Shown piece after piece: positions 9,674 through 17,567 of a stretch of DNA of 49,744 nucleotides. Location of the stretch: assembly GCA_017649705.1 (NCBI GenBank), contig JAGCGH010000079.1:1-49744 (forward strand). The letters are read 5' to 3'. The translations under genes were made by a program, and so were the position numbers. The notes under the pieces are model-generated. The model searched no databases. It saw only the letters and a program-made list of their open reading frames with translations, and was not told the DNA's origin. Each line of letters begins with the position of its first letter. Position 1 is the first letter of the stretch. The DNA is from a bacterium. GTDB lineage: Bacteria > Auribacterota > UBA3054.

Positions 9674-11125
9674 ATGTCTGAAGTGAAGATCACCTGTTTG
9701 CAGGCCAAAGACAGCGCCCCCAATGAAGCGGCGGTCGTCTTTTTAACGAAAGAAATGATTCCGGAAGTCAAGAAGGTGACTCCCCTCACGAAAGAGGTTT
9801 GGAAGGATTTCAAAGGCGAAGCGGGGGAGACCGTGAATGTTTACACGGAAGGCGAAGTGGGACGCATCCTCCTTTGCGGCCTGGGGGACGCGGACGAGCT
9901 GGAGCTCGAGGATGTCAGGCGCGCCGCGGTCTCAGCCGGCGACGCTCTCGCGAAGCTGGAGGTCAAAAAATTCCGGGTGCTGCCTTTCCCTTGCGGCGGG
10001 ATCCCGGAGGCGGAAGCGGCTGCCGCTGCCTTGGAGGGCTTTTTGCTGCGCGGCTACGAATACAAGGCGGACTTCACGCCGAGATTGAGAACGCCTTTCC
10101 TCGAGATCGGCTTCGTCACGGCGGAGGATCCTAAAAATGTGAAGCCCCTGCTCAACAAAACGAAAACGATCTGCGAAGGCGTGATCCTGGCCCGCGAGCT
10201 GGCGAACGCCCCGCACTCCCAGATCAACGCCGAGCGTCTTTCCCAGGTCGCCAAGAGTCTGAAGCACTTCGGCCTCAAGGTCAACGTCCTGGAGATGGAG
10301 GGCATCAAAAAGAAGAACATGGCGGGATTGCTGGCCGTCAACCGCGGCTCCACCCAGCCCGCGCGCTTCATAGAGCTAATTTGGCAGGGCGCCAAAAACA
10401 AAAAGGAAGCGCCCTACGTCTTCGTGGGCAAAGGCTTGACCTTCGACTCCGGCGGCATCTCCATCAAGGGGAGCAGCGGCATGGAAGCCATGCGCATGGA
10501 CAAGCACGGCGGCGCCTCTGTCATCGGCACGCTCTACGCCGCGGCCGCGCTGAAAGTGAAAAAGAACGTGGTGGGCCTGGTCCCCGCCACCAACAACATG
10601 CCGGGCCCCAACGCGCTTCTCCCGGGCGACGTCATCGAATACAAGAACGGCGTCAGCGTCGAGATCATCTCTACCGACGCGGAAGGCCGCCTCATCCTGG
10701 CGGACGGTCTTTTGAGAGCCGGCGAATTCAAGCCGAAAGCCGTGGTGGACATCGCCACCTTAACGGGCGCCATCATCACCTGCCTTGGCTACGAGGCGGC
10801 GGGTCTTTTCTGCGAGGACGAAAAGCTCTCACAGGCCCTGAAGGCGGCCGGCGAAAAGACCGGCGAGCGTCTCTGGCAGATGCCGATGTACAAAGGCTAC
10901 GAGAAGCTTCTTAAGAGCTACGTGGCGGATCTTAAAAACGGCGGCGGCCGCCCGGCGGGATCTTCTACCGCCGCGCTCTTCCTGAAGAAATTCGCGCCTA
11001 AGGTTCCCTGGGCCCACGTGGACATCGCGGCCATGGGCATGCGTCCCGCCACCGAGGGCTACAATCCCATGGGCGCTACGGGCTACGGCGTGAGACTTTT
11101 CATCGAATTACTTGAGAAGGCCTGA
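9674..11125 (+). CDS. pepA: Leucyl aminopeptidase (M17)
   Basis: This cytosolic, hexameric, two-metal aminopeptidase removes N-terminal residues from peptides. Its 483 residues match the family. The C-terminal catalytic domain shows GKGLTFDSGGISIK (Lys and Asp metal ligands, about residue 252), MDKHGGASV, and STDAEGRL (about 333-340), where the usual first residue of the NTDAEGRL signature is Ser. The metal-binding Asp and Glu and the catalytic Arg remain. The shorter N-terminal macro-like domain covers about residues 1-165. An AAGGAGTT ribosome binding site precedes the ATG. It stands 17 bases after the polyprenyl synthase and two bases before the HisN-like gene. Confidence 0.94.
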   Translation: MSEVKITCLQAKDSAPNEAAVVFLTKEMIPEVKKVTPLTKEVWKDFKGEAGETVNVYTEGEVGRILLCGLGDADELELEDVRRAAVSAGDALAKLEVKKFRVLPFPCGGIPEAEAAAAALEGFLLRGYEYKADFTPRLRTPFLEIGFVTAEDPKNVKPLLNKTKTICEGVILARELANAPHSQINAERLSQVAKSLKHFGLKVNVLEMEGIKKKNMAGLLAVNRGSTQPARFIELIWQGAKNKKEAPYVFVGKGLTFDSGGISIKGSSGMEAMRMDKHGGASVIGTLYAAAALKVKKNVVGLVPATNNMPGPNALLPGDVIEYKNGVSVEIISTDAEGRLILADGLLRAGEFKPKAVVDIATLTGAIITCLGYEAAGLFCEDEKLSQALKAAGEKTGERLWQMPMYKGYEKLLKSYVADLKNGGGRPAGSSTAALFLKKFAPKVPWAHVDIAAMGMRPATEGYNPMGATGYGVRLFIELLEKA

Positions 11126-11127
11126 TT

Positions 11128-11892
11128 ATGAAAGAGATCGATCAATACAAAGAATTCATGCAGGAGGTCATGGCGAAGGTCATGCCCTACGTCAGGGAAG
11201 CCTTTCTTAGCCGCGCTTTCTCAGTGGAGACGAAAGCGGATCTTTCCCCGGTGACGGAGGTGGATAAAGGTGCCGAGCGCATGATCAGGGAAATGATCGG
11301 GGAGCGCTTTCCCTCCCACGGCATCCTGGGGGAGGAGTTCGGCTGCAGCGCGAAGGAAACTTTCACCTGGGTCATCGACCCCATCGACGGCACCAAGTCC
11401 TTCGTGGCGGGGGTGCCGCTTTTCGGCACGCTTTTGGCGCTTCTCCATAATGGCCGTCCTATATTGGGCGCCATCGGTCTTCCCATGCGCGATGAAGTTT
11501 ATTTGGGCGACAACGAGACGACCTTCCGGAACGGATCGCAGGTGCGCGTTAAAGACGCCCAGAGCCTCAAAGAGGCCGTTATCTTAACGACGGACATATC
11601 CGATATAGAGAGATTGAAAAGCCGGCCTAAATTCGACGCTCTCATAAGTGAGGGCAAGATCTTCCGGATGTGGGGCGACTGCTACGGCTACGCTCTCATC
11701 GCGGGGGGTCTGACGGCGGTCATGTCTGACGCGGAGATGAACCCCTGGGACATCCTGCCCCTCATTCCAGTTATCCGGGGCGCGGGCGGCGTCATCACCG
11801 GCTGGGAAGGCCAGGCCCCGGTGGGCGCCAGTTCCTGTCTGGCCGGTCCTCCGGAACTGCACAAAATGGCGCTTAAGATCCTAAACGGTTGA
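11128..11892 (+). CDS. Inositol monophosphatase-family phosphatase, HisN-type
   Basis: This is a 254-residue Mg-dependent phosphatase with the full family signature: GEEFG (about residues 68-72), DPIDGTKSF (about 84-92) and the C-terminal NPWDILPL (about 205). The TKSF variant and overall length fit histidinol-phosphate phosphatases of the IMPase fold (HisN), which dephosphorylate L-histidinol phosphate. Inositol-1-phosphate or a sugar phosphate are alternatives, and no other his gene lies near. It begins two bases after pepA, so the two are probably co-transcribed, and a strong terminator follows. Confidence 0.8.
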   Translation: MKEIDQYKEFMQEVMAKVMPYVREAFLSRAFSVETKADLSPVTEVDKGAERMIREMIGERFPSHGILGEEFGCSAKETFTWVIDPIDGTKSFVAGVPLFGTLLALLHNGRPILGAIGLPMRDEVYLGDNETTFRNGSQVRVKDAQSLKEAVILTTDISDIERLKSRPKFDALISEGKIFRMWGDCYGYALIAGGLTAVMSDAEMNPWDILPLIPVIRGAGGVITGWEGQAPVGASSCLAGPPELHKMALKILNG

Positions 11893-11904
11893 TCTTCAAA
11901 AGAA

Positions 11905-11936
11905 AGGCTCTGTCCCCCGGGACAGGGCCTTTTTTT
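11905..11936 (+). terminator. Rho-independent terminator
   Basis: Twelve-base-pair stem (11905-11916 with 11919-11930, one G-U pair) followed by seven T residues. It ends the pepA/HisN transcript. A second GC-rich hairpin without a T-run follows at about 11961-11985. Confidence 0.9.
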
Positions 11937-12031
11937 CGCGCACTGCGAAAAGGGAAGGAGGCTTCGCCATCAGGGCGGAGCCCTCGCGGCGGGGACGCAT
12001 GGGGGGCGCTCTTTTTTATTTGATTTTGATT

Positions 12032-12040
12032 TGCTATAAT
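12032..12040 (+). promoter_or_regulatory. Extended -10 promoter upstream of 6S RNA and rarA
   Basis: TGCTATAAT is a perfect -10 hexamer with the TGn extension. No good -35 is seen at the usual distance, only a T-run. Transcription would start near 12047, about 80 bases before the conserved 6S core, so the RNA would be processed or made from a second, weaker start nearer 12128. Confidence 0.65.
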
Positions 12041-12127
12041 ATTAGTGGTCTCTCTTTTGAGAGTTTGAATATAGATGGCTTTCGGGCCGGAATGGAATTG
12101 AAATAGGACTTGATATTAAAATGAAAA

Positions 12128-12310
12128 TTAACCCTGCGGTGTTCGCGATCGCTCAGAATGCGTCTGAACCGACATTCGCTTATGTATCGGGGCCAAGACA
12201 AGGTGGTTGTGCAGGCCCGTCTTCGAGCGGGAAGCCTTAAAGCTTTGCGAGCCTTATTTTTAGAATAACGGGTTTAGACCAAAAAGCCAACGGCACACGC
12301 AGGGCCCCTT
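12128..12310 (+). ncRNA. ssrS: 6S RNA (SsrS), regulator of RNA polymerase
   Basis: 6S RNA mimics an open promoter and sequesters housekeeping RNA polymerase. Evidence: a closing helix CCCTGCG (12132-12138) with CGCAGGG (12298-12304), extended inward by GTG/CAC around one bulged A; GAAGCCTTAAA at 12231, the same as a conserved stretch I recall from Escherichia coli 6S RNA, followed by a GCGA as there; and a core of about 175-185 nt, the family size. Short complementary segments outside (12101-12108 with 12316-12323; 12112-12116 with 12311-12315) may lengthen the terminal helix. Context agrees: 6S lies before the cyclo-ligase gene in many Proteobacteria and near rarA in many Firmicutes, and both genes follow here. 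Exact ends are uncertain. Confidence 0.8.
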
Positions 12311-12366
12311 ATATCTCCTATTTTTCCTGATCCGGCAAAGTCTTTTTCTTTCGCACTTTGTCATTG

Positions 12367-13797
12367 ATGGCCGATAGTAATCAGGAACTTTTTTCTTTCA
12401 TTAAGCCGGAGGACGCCTTCGGTTCGCCCTCCCCTTACGGGGACGGCGGCGCGATTCAGGACAGCGCGCCTTTGGCTTTCCGCATGCGCCCCAGGGATCT
12501 CAGCGAGATCGCCGGGCAGAAGCATTTGCTCTACAAGGGTTCTCTTTTGGAGCGGGCCATCACTTCCGACCGTCTTTCCTCCCTTATTTTCTTCGGGCCT
12601 CCGGGCTGCGGCAAGACTACTCTGGCGGAGGTCATCGCAGTGGTCACCAAGAGGCCCTTCTGCCGTCTTTCCGCAGTCACTTCCAGCGTGAAGGACGTAA
12701 GGGACGTGGTTGATTTCTCCAACTCCCGCCGCAGGTCCCGCCAGAGCGGCGCGGTGCTTTTCCTGGACGAGATCCACCGCTTCAACAAGGCCCAGCAGGA
12801 CGTTTTGCTGCCGCATGTGGAGAACGGCGCCCTTATACTTATCGGCGCCACCACCGAGAATCCTTATTTCGCCCTCAACAACGCCCTGCTCTCCCGCTCC
12901 AGAGTTTTTCAACTGAAGCCCCTGGAGGCGGAGGACATCAAAGTTGTCCTGGAACGGGCCTGGCACGACGAGGAGCGCGGCCTGGGGAAAATGCCCCTTA
13001 CTATTACTCCCGAGGCGGAGGATTTCATCGCCGCCCGCTGCGAGGGCGACGCCCGGGTGGCCCTGAACGCCCTGGAGCTGGCGGCCATGACCACCGCGCC
13101 GGATGCGGCTGGCAACATTACCGTCACCCTCACCGACGCCGAGGCCTCCTTGCAGAAGAAAGTGCTTTTGTACGACCGGGACGGCGACGGGCATTACGAC
13201 ACTATTTCCGCCTTCATCAAATCCATGCGGGGAAGTGATCCGGACGCGGCGCTCTACTGGCTCGCCAAGATGCTGCAGGCCGGGGAGGACCCCCGGTTCA
13301 TCGCCCGCCGCATGGTCATCTTCGCCAGCGAAGACGTAGGCTGCGCGGATTACCTTGCCCTGCCTCTTGCCATGGCGGCTTACCAGGCCGCGGAGAGGAT
13401 CGGCATGCCGGAGGTGAGGATCAATCTTGGTCACGTGGTCACCTACCTTGCCTGCTGCCCCAAGAGCAACGCGGCCTACATGGGCCTGGAGGCGGCCTGG
13501 AAGGACGTGGCCGAAAATCTGACCATGGAAGTCCCGGACCATCTGAAGGACGCCCACTACAAGGGCGCCAAGGCTCTCGGCCACGGGGAAGGCTACGCGT
13601 ACAGTCATGACTTCGAAGGGCATTTTTCCGCCGAACAGGAATACATGCCCCTTGAAAAAACTTATTACCACCCGACGAAACTCGGAGCGGAAGAGAGGAT
13701 CTATGAACGCTTGTCCAATTGGCGCGAAAAAAGAAGAGCTGCGCGCGAAAGCGCGGGCGGCGAGGAAAGCGCTGACAAAGGAAAGAAGAAGCTCTGA
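12367..13797 (+). CDS. rarA: Replication-associated recombination ATPase RarA (MgsA)
   Basis: RarA is an AAA+ ATPase related to clamp-loader subunits and acts at stalled replication forks. From ATG 12367 the protein has 476 residues. Visible are FRMRPRDLSEIAGQKHLL near the N-terminus, Walker A GPPGCGKT (about residue 77), Walker B LFLDEIHRFNKAQQ (about 132), sensor 1 GATTENPYFALN and the C-terminal tetramerisation domain (SEDVGCADYLALPLAM). Two in-frame TTG codons (12358, 12364) lie just upstream; the ATG is preferred, but no clear Shine-Dalgarno supports any of them. Its last 95 bases overlap the cyclo-ligase gene. Confidence 0.93.
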   Translation: MADSNQELFSFIKPEDAFGSPSPYGDGGAIQDSAPLAFRMRPRDLSEIAGQKHLLYKGSLLERAITSDRLSSLIFFGPPGCGKTTLAEVIAVVTKRPFCRLSAVTSSVKDVRDVVDFSNSRRRSRQSGAVLFLDEIHRFNKAQQDVLLPHVENGALILIGATTENPYFALNNALLSRSRVFQLKPLEAEDIKVVLERAWHDEERGLGKMPLTITPEAEDFIAARCEGDARVALNALELAAMTTAPDAAGNITVTLTDAEASLQKKVLLYDRDGDGHYDTISAFIKSMRGSDPDAALYWLAKMLQAGEDPRFIARRMVIFASEDVGCADYLALPLAMAAYQAAERIGMPEVRINLGHVVTYLACCPKSNAAYMGLEAAWKDVAENLTMEVPDHLKDAHYKGAKALGHGEGYAYSHDFEGHFSAEQEYMPLEKTYYHPTKLGAEERIYERLSNWREKRRAARESAGGEESADKGKKKL

Positions 13798-14317
13798 GAC
13801 GCGCCGGGTCATAGACGCGGTCTTAAGGAGTCCGGCTTACGGGAAGTCCGGAGCGGTAGTTTCCTACATGGCTCTGGGCTCCGAACTGGACTTAACGGAA
13901 TTGAACGAGAGAGTTCTCTCTGACGGCAAGAAACTATTGCTTCCGGTGGTCTTGGGGAAAGATCTTATTTTCAGGGAAGTGAAGGGACTGACCGAGGAGT
14001 ATTTCGCGCTCGGTTCCTTCGGGATAAGGGAGCCCAAAGAGGATCTTCCTCTTTGGGATCCGGAAAAGGAAATTGATAACACGCTTTTCCTTCTGCCCGG
14101 CGTGGCCTTCGACAGGGAGTGCCGCAGGCTGGGCCAGGGGGGAGGCTACTACGACCGAACGCTGGAAAGGCTCCGCTCCTTCCGGCGCGCCAACGACACC
14201 TATGCCGGCGTGGCCTTCGAGTGCCAGATAGCGGAAAGGATCCCCACCGAAGAGTGGGACAAGGCCCTGGACCTTGTTATTACTCCAGGGGAAATTTATA
14301 TTAATCACCATATATAA
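13703..14317 (+). CDS. 5-formyltetrahydrofolate cyclo-ligase
   Basis: This enzyme converts 5-formyl-THF to 5,10-methenyl-THF with ATP, returning a storage folate to one-carbon metabolism. From ATG 13703 it has 204 residues, normal for the family. It shows the N-terminal basic helix KKEELRAKARAARKAL, a central region with FGIREP, and the signature LPGVAFDRECRRLGQGGGYYDR. The ATG is chosen because GAGAGG lies just upstream and the conserved N-terminal helix begins about ten residues later. The start therefore lies 95 bases inside rarA in another frame. In Escherichia coli the orthologue (ygfA/fau) directly follows 6S RNA; here rarA intervenes. Confidence 0.9.
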   Translation: MNACPIGAKKEELRAKARAARKALTKERRSSETRRVIDAVLRSPAYGKSGAVVSYMALGSELDLTELNERVLSDGKKLLLPVVLGKDLIFREVKGLTEEYFALGSFGIREPKEDLPLWDPEKEIDNTLFLLPGVAFDRECRRLGQGGGYYDRTLERLRSFRRANDTYAGVAFECQIAERIPTEEWDKALDLVITPGEIYINHHI

Positions 14318-14328
14318 GGACATAGATT

Positions 14329-15906
14329 ATGCAATTGACAAGCACCACGATCGTCTTAATCGCAGCCGCCGCGGCGGTGGGCTTCATTCTGGGCGCCATA
14401 ATTATTGGAGCCATCAACAGCGCCAAGCAGCGCAAAAGGGAAAACAAGGTGAAGGACGAGGCCCGCAGGCTGATAGACAAGGCCAAGCGGGAAGCCCATC
14501 AGATCAAGCGGGAAAGCGAACTGGAGATAAAGGACAAAGAGCACAAGATGCGCGCGGACTTCGAGAACAGCACCAAGGAGACCAGGCGCGAACTGAAGAA
14601 GGAAGAGGAGAGGATAGAGCAGAAGAAGGCCAGCTGCGACAAGAGAGCCGACCAGCTGGAGCAGAAGGAACAGACGCTGGAAGCCGACAGGGACAAGCTT
14701 TCCCTGGAACGCAGGCAGGTGGAGGCGGAAAAGGAAAAGGTCCAGAAACTGATCCAGGAAGAGGAAGCCGCCCTGCAGCGCGTGGCGGGCCTCTCCCGCG
14801 AGGAAGCTTACAAGCGTCTCAAGGAAAAGCTTGAGAACGAAGTGGAATACGACGCCGCCAACCTGATCCGCCGCCGCCAGCAGGAAGCGGAGGAGGAGGC
14901 CCACAAGGTGGCCTGCGACATCATTGCCCGCGCCATCCAGCGCTGCGCCTCGGAATACGTGGCGGAAAACACCGTCTCCTCCGTCAGCCTTCCTTCCGAC
15001 GATCTTAAGGGCCGCATCATCGGCCGCGAGGGCCGCAACATCAGGGCCCTGGAACAGGAGACCGGCGTCGAGATACTGATCGACGACACTCCCAACGCGG
15101 TGGTCATCTCCGGCTTCGATCCGGTGCGCCGCGAGATCGCCCGCCGCACCCTGGAGCGCCTCATCGCCGACGGCCGCATCCACCCCGCCCGCATCGAGGA
15201 AGTTTTGAACAGCGTGCGTTCCGAAATTGACAAGGAGATCGAGGAAGCCGGCCAGAAGGCCTGCTTGGAACTGGGCATCAGCGGGCTGCATCCGGAATTG
15301 GTGAAGCTGGTGGGCCGCTTGAAATTCCGCACCAGCTACGGCCAGAACCTGCTTGCCCACTCCATCGAGGTCTCCAAGATCATGGGCGCCCTCTCCACCG
15401 AGATGAGGGAGGATCCCACCCTGGCCAAGAGGGCCGGTCTATTGCACGACATCGGAAAAGCCGTGGACCACGAGGTGGAGGGCCCCCACGCCGCCATCGG
15501 CGCGGAATTGGCCCGTCACTACCAGGAGTGCGACAAGGTGGTCAACGCCATCGCCGCCCACCACAACGAAACGGAAGCCAAGTCCAGGATGGCGGTCCTG
15601 TGCAGCGCGGCGGACGCCATCAGCGCCGCCCGCCCGGGAGCCCGCAGCGAGGCTTACGACACTTATTTGAGACGCATCGAGCAGCTTGAGAAGATCGCGG
15701 GTGAAATGGAAGGCGTGCAGAACGCCTTCGCGGTCCAGGCCGGCAGGGAACTGCGCGTCATAGTGGACGCGGAGAGTATCGATGATAACAAGATGCTGGT
15801 CATCGCCAGGGACATCGCCAAGCGTGTCTCCGACGAGGTCCAGTTCCCCGGCCAGATCAAAGTCTGCGTGGTCAGGGAGACCAGAGTCGTTGAATACGCC
15901 AAATGA
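14329..15906 (+). CDS. rny: Ribonuclease Y
   Basis: RNase Y is a membrane-anchored endoribonuclease that starts mRNA decay in many bacteria lacking RNase E. The 525-residue protein has an N-terminal membrane helix (about 6-27), a long charged coiled coil (about 30-195), a KH domain with GRIIGREGRNIRALE (about 228-242) and an HD domain with HDIGKAVDHE (about 373). AAGGA precedes the ATG, 11 bases after the cyclo-ligase stop. A YmdB-type gene follows with a four-base overlap, the same order (rny-ymdB) as in Bacillus. Confidence 0.95.
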   Translation: MQLTSTTIVLIAAAAAVGFILGAIIIGAINSAKQRKRENKVKDEARRLIDKAKREAHQIKRESELEIKDKEHKMRADFENSTKETRRELKKEEERIEQKKASCDKRADQLEQKEQTLEADRDKLSLERRQVEAEKEKVQKLIQEEEAALQRVAGLSREEAYKRLKEKLENEVEYDAANLIRRRQQEAEEEAHKVACDIIARAIQRCASEYVAENTVSSVSLPSDDLKGRIIGREGRNIRALEQETGVEILIDDTPNAVVISGFDPVRREIARRTLERLIADGRIHPARIEEVLNSVRSEIDKEIEEAGQKACLELGISGLHPELVKLVGRLKFRTSYGQNLLAHSIEVSKIMGALSTEMREDPTLAKRAGLLHDIGKAVDHEVEGPHAAIGAELARHYQECDKVVNAIAAHHNETEAKSRMAVLCSAADAISAARPGARSEAYDTYLRRIEQLEKIAGEMEGVQNAFAVQAGRELRVIVDAESIDDNKMLVIARDIAKRVSDEVQFPGQIKVCVVRETRVVEYAK

Positions 15907-16673
15907 GAATCGCCCTTTTCGGAGACGTGGTGGGCCGCCCGGGCCGCACCATACTCCTTGCCAACCTGCCCAAGATCAAAGCCGCCCTTCAGGCTGATTT
16001 CTGCGTGGTCAACGCCGAGAACGCCGCGGGCGGCAGCGGCTTGACGGTGGACATCGCCAAGCAGCTTCTCTCTGGCGGCGTCGACGTCATCACCCTAGGG
16101 GATCACGCCTTCCGCCAGAAGGACTACAAGGAGATGCTCTCCCTGAGCCGCGTCGTCCGCCCCGCCAACGCCACCAGCGCCCCGGTGGGCGTGGGATACG
16201 TGGAGGTCAAGTGGAAGAACGTGGACGTCGCAGTCATCAATCTTCAGGGCCAGACTTTCATGCAGCCCTCGCAGAACCCCTTCCTTATGGCGGACGAGAT
16301 ATTGAAAAAGATCTCCTCCCGGGTCATCGTGGTGGACTTCCACGCGGAGGCCACCAGCGAGAAGATCGCCATGGGGCACCATCTGAACGGCAGAGTGTCC
16401 ATAGTGGCCGGCACCCACACCCACGTCCAGACTTCCGACGCCAAGATCCTCCACCGCGGGACCGCTTACATAACGGATCTCGGCATGGTGGGTCCCGAGG
16501 AGTCTGTGATCGGCAGGGAAGTGGAGCCGGTCTTGAATCATTTCCTAACCGGGCTTCCCCAGAAATTCCAGGTGGCGGACGGCCCCTGCCAGGTCTCGGG
16601 AGCCCTAGTGGAGGTAGATGAACAAACAGGAATCGCCAAGAGCATTCAAACTTTTTCCAAGATCCTGGAGTAG
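15903..16673 (+). CDS. ymdB: YmdB-family metallophosphoesterase
   Basis: This 256-residue binuclear metallophosphoesterase belongs to the family typified by Bacillus subtilis YmdB, a phosphodiesterase with 2',3'-cyclic-nucleotide activity that affects mRNA levels and biofilm choice. Metal-site motifs in order: FGDVVGRPGR (N-terminus), NAENAAGG (about 37), GDHAF (about 67), DFHAEATSEK (about 147) and GTHTHVQT (about 172). It overlaps the rny stop by four bases (ATGA), consistent with a shared role in RNA turnover. The TGA stop is inside the following ComF-like gene. Confidence 0.9.
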   Translation: MRIALFGDVVGRPGRTILLANLPKIKAALQADFCVVNAENAAGGSGLTVDIAKQLLSGGVDVITLGDHAFRQKDYKEMLSLSRVVRPANATSAPVGVGYVEVKWKNVDVAVINLQGQTFMQPSQNPFLMADEILKKISSRVIVVDFHAEATSEKIAMGHHLNGRVSIVAGTHTHVQTSDAKILHRGTAYITDLGMVGPEESVIGREVEPVLNHFLTGLPQKFQVADGPCQVSGALVEVDEQTGIAKSIQTFSKILE

Positions 16674-17436
16674 GCCTGATCCGGGGCCTTTCATAAGAGA
16701 GGCCCTGGGCGGTCTCAGCGATCTTTTTTTCCCGCCGGTCTGCTATTTCTGCAAAGAGCCGCTACAGTATTCAGTAGAAGAGCTTTTTTGCCGCCGCTGC
16801 CGGCGGGATATTTTTTTGGTGGAAGCGCCCTATTGTCTGCGCTGCTCCCACATGGACTCCCATCTGGACGAGACGACTTTTCTCTGCGAAGAGTGCCAAA
16901 GGAAGAGCCGGGAGCGCAACCCGCTTTCCCGCGTCATCGCCGGAGCCGATTATTCCGGCAAGGTCCCGGATCTTATTTCCGGACTGAAGTACTCCGGGCT
17001 CAGGTACCTTGCCAAGCCCCTGGCCCGTTTTATCACGCTGCACCCGGAGTTTCCCGTTTTGGCCCCCCACATTTACGCCCTGGTCCCGGTCCCGCTGCAC
17101 TATCTGAGGGAGTTCACCCGGGGCTTCAACCAATCCGAGGATCTCGCTTACGCCCTTGGCGCCGAGACCGGCATCCCTGTCATAAAGGCCCTTAAACGCA
17201 CCCGCTTCAGCCGCCCCCAGGCCTCCCTTTCCATGGAGCTGCGCAAAGCTAACCTTAGCGGCGCCTTCCGTTTCAGGGAGAGCAGCCGCTCCGCTTTCCG
17301 GGATATACGGAAAAACCAGCTTATCGCCCTGGTGGACGACGTCTGCACCACCGGCACCACCGCGGAGCTCTGCGCCCGGGCCCTCAAGTCCGCGGGCTTT
17401 GGGAACATCATTCTTCTCTGCGCCGCCAAGACCTGA
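16618..17436 (+). CDS. ComF-family phosphoribosyltransferase-like protein
   Basis: Family members assist natural transformation in some species, but most are uncharacterised. The 272-residue protein has an N-terminal zinc-binding region (CYFC, CRRC, CLRC, CEEC, residues about 44-105) and a type I phosphoribosyltransferase domain with the PRPP motif LIALVDDVCTTGTTAEL (about 236-252). GGAGG stands just before ATG 16618, which lies 56 bases inside the preceding gene. The conserved region begins only about residue 36 and no other ATG lies between, so this start is plausible but not proved. Confidence 0.85.
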   Translation: MNKQESPRAFKLFPRSWSRPDPGPFIREALGGLSDLFFPPVCYFCKEPLQYSVEELFCRRCRRDIFLVEAPYCLRCSHMDSHLDETTFLCEECQRKSRERNPLSRVIAGADYSGKVPDLISGLKYSGLRYLAKPLARFITLHPEFPVLAPHIYALVPVPLHYLREFTRGFNQSEDLAYALGAETGIPVIKALKRTRFSRPQASLSMELRKANLSGAFRFRESSRSAFRDIRKNQLIALVDDVCTTGTTAELCARALKSAGFGNIILLCAAKT

Positions 17437-17441
17437 AAAAC

Positions 17442-17490
17442 AAGGGCCTATCCGGCGTATTTCCTATAGGTCTTTAGGCCGAAAGGCCTT
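17442..17490 (+). terminator. Possible terminator hairpins after the comF-like gene
   Basis: Two adjacent hairpins: a ten-pair stem 17442-17451 with 17466-17475 (two G-U pairs) ending in TTT, then AGGCC-GAAA-GGCCT at about 17477. Neither has a full T-run, so termination may be weak. Confidence 0.4.
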
Positions 17491-17510
17491 ATCTTGGGGC
17501 GGGGATTTTT

Positions 17511-17519
17511 TGCTATTAT
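17511..17519 (+). promoter_or_regulatory. Extended -10 promoter of the purM operon
   Basis: TGCTATTAT following a T-run, about 50 bases before the purM start. Transcription would begin near 17526. I see no purine riboswitch aptamer between promoter and gene; the leader is only about 40 bases. Confidence 0.6.
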
Positions 17520-17567
17520 ATTTATATTAAATTAAGTGTGTGTTCAAATAATACAATGAGGGAAGCT

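Noticed and set aside
17520-17567. Purine or PurR-type riboswitch before purM
   Set aside because: The transcript leader is about 40 bases with no aptamer-like helices.
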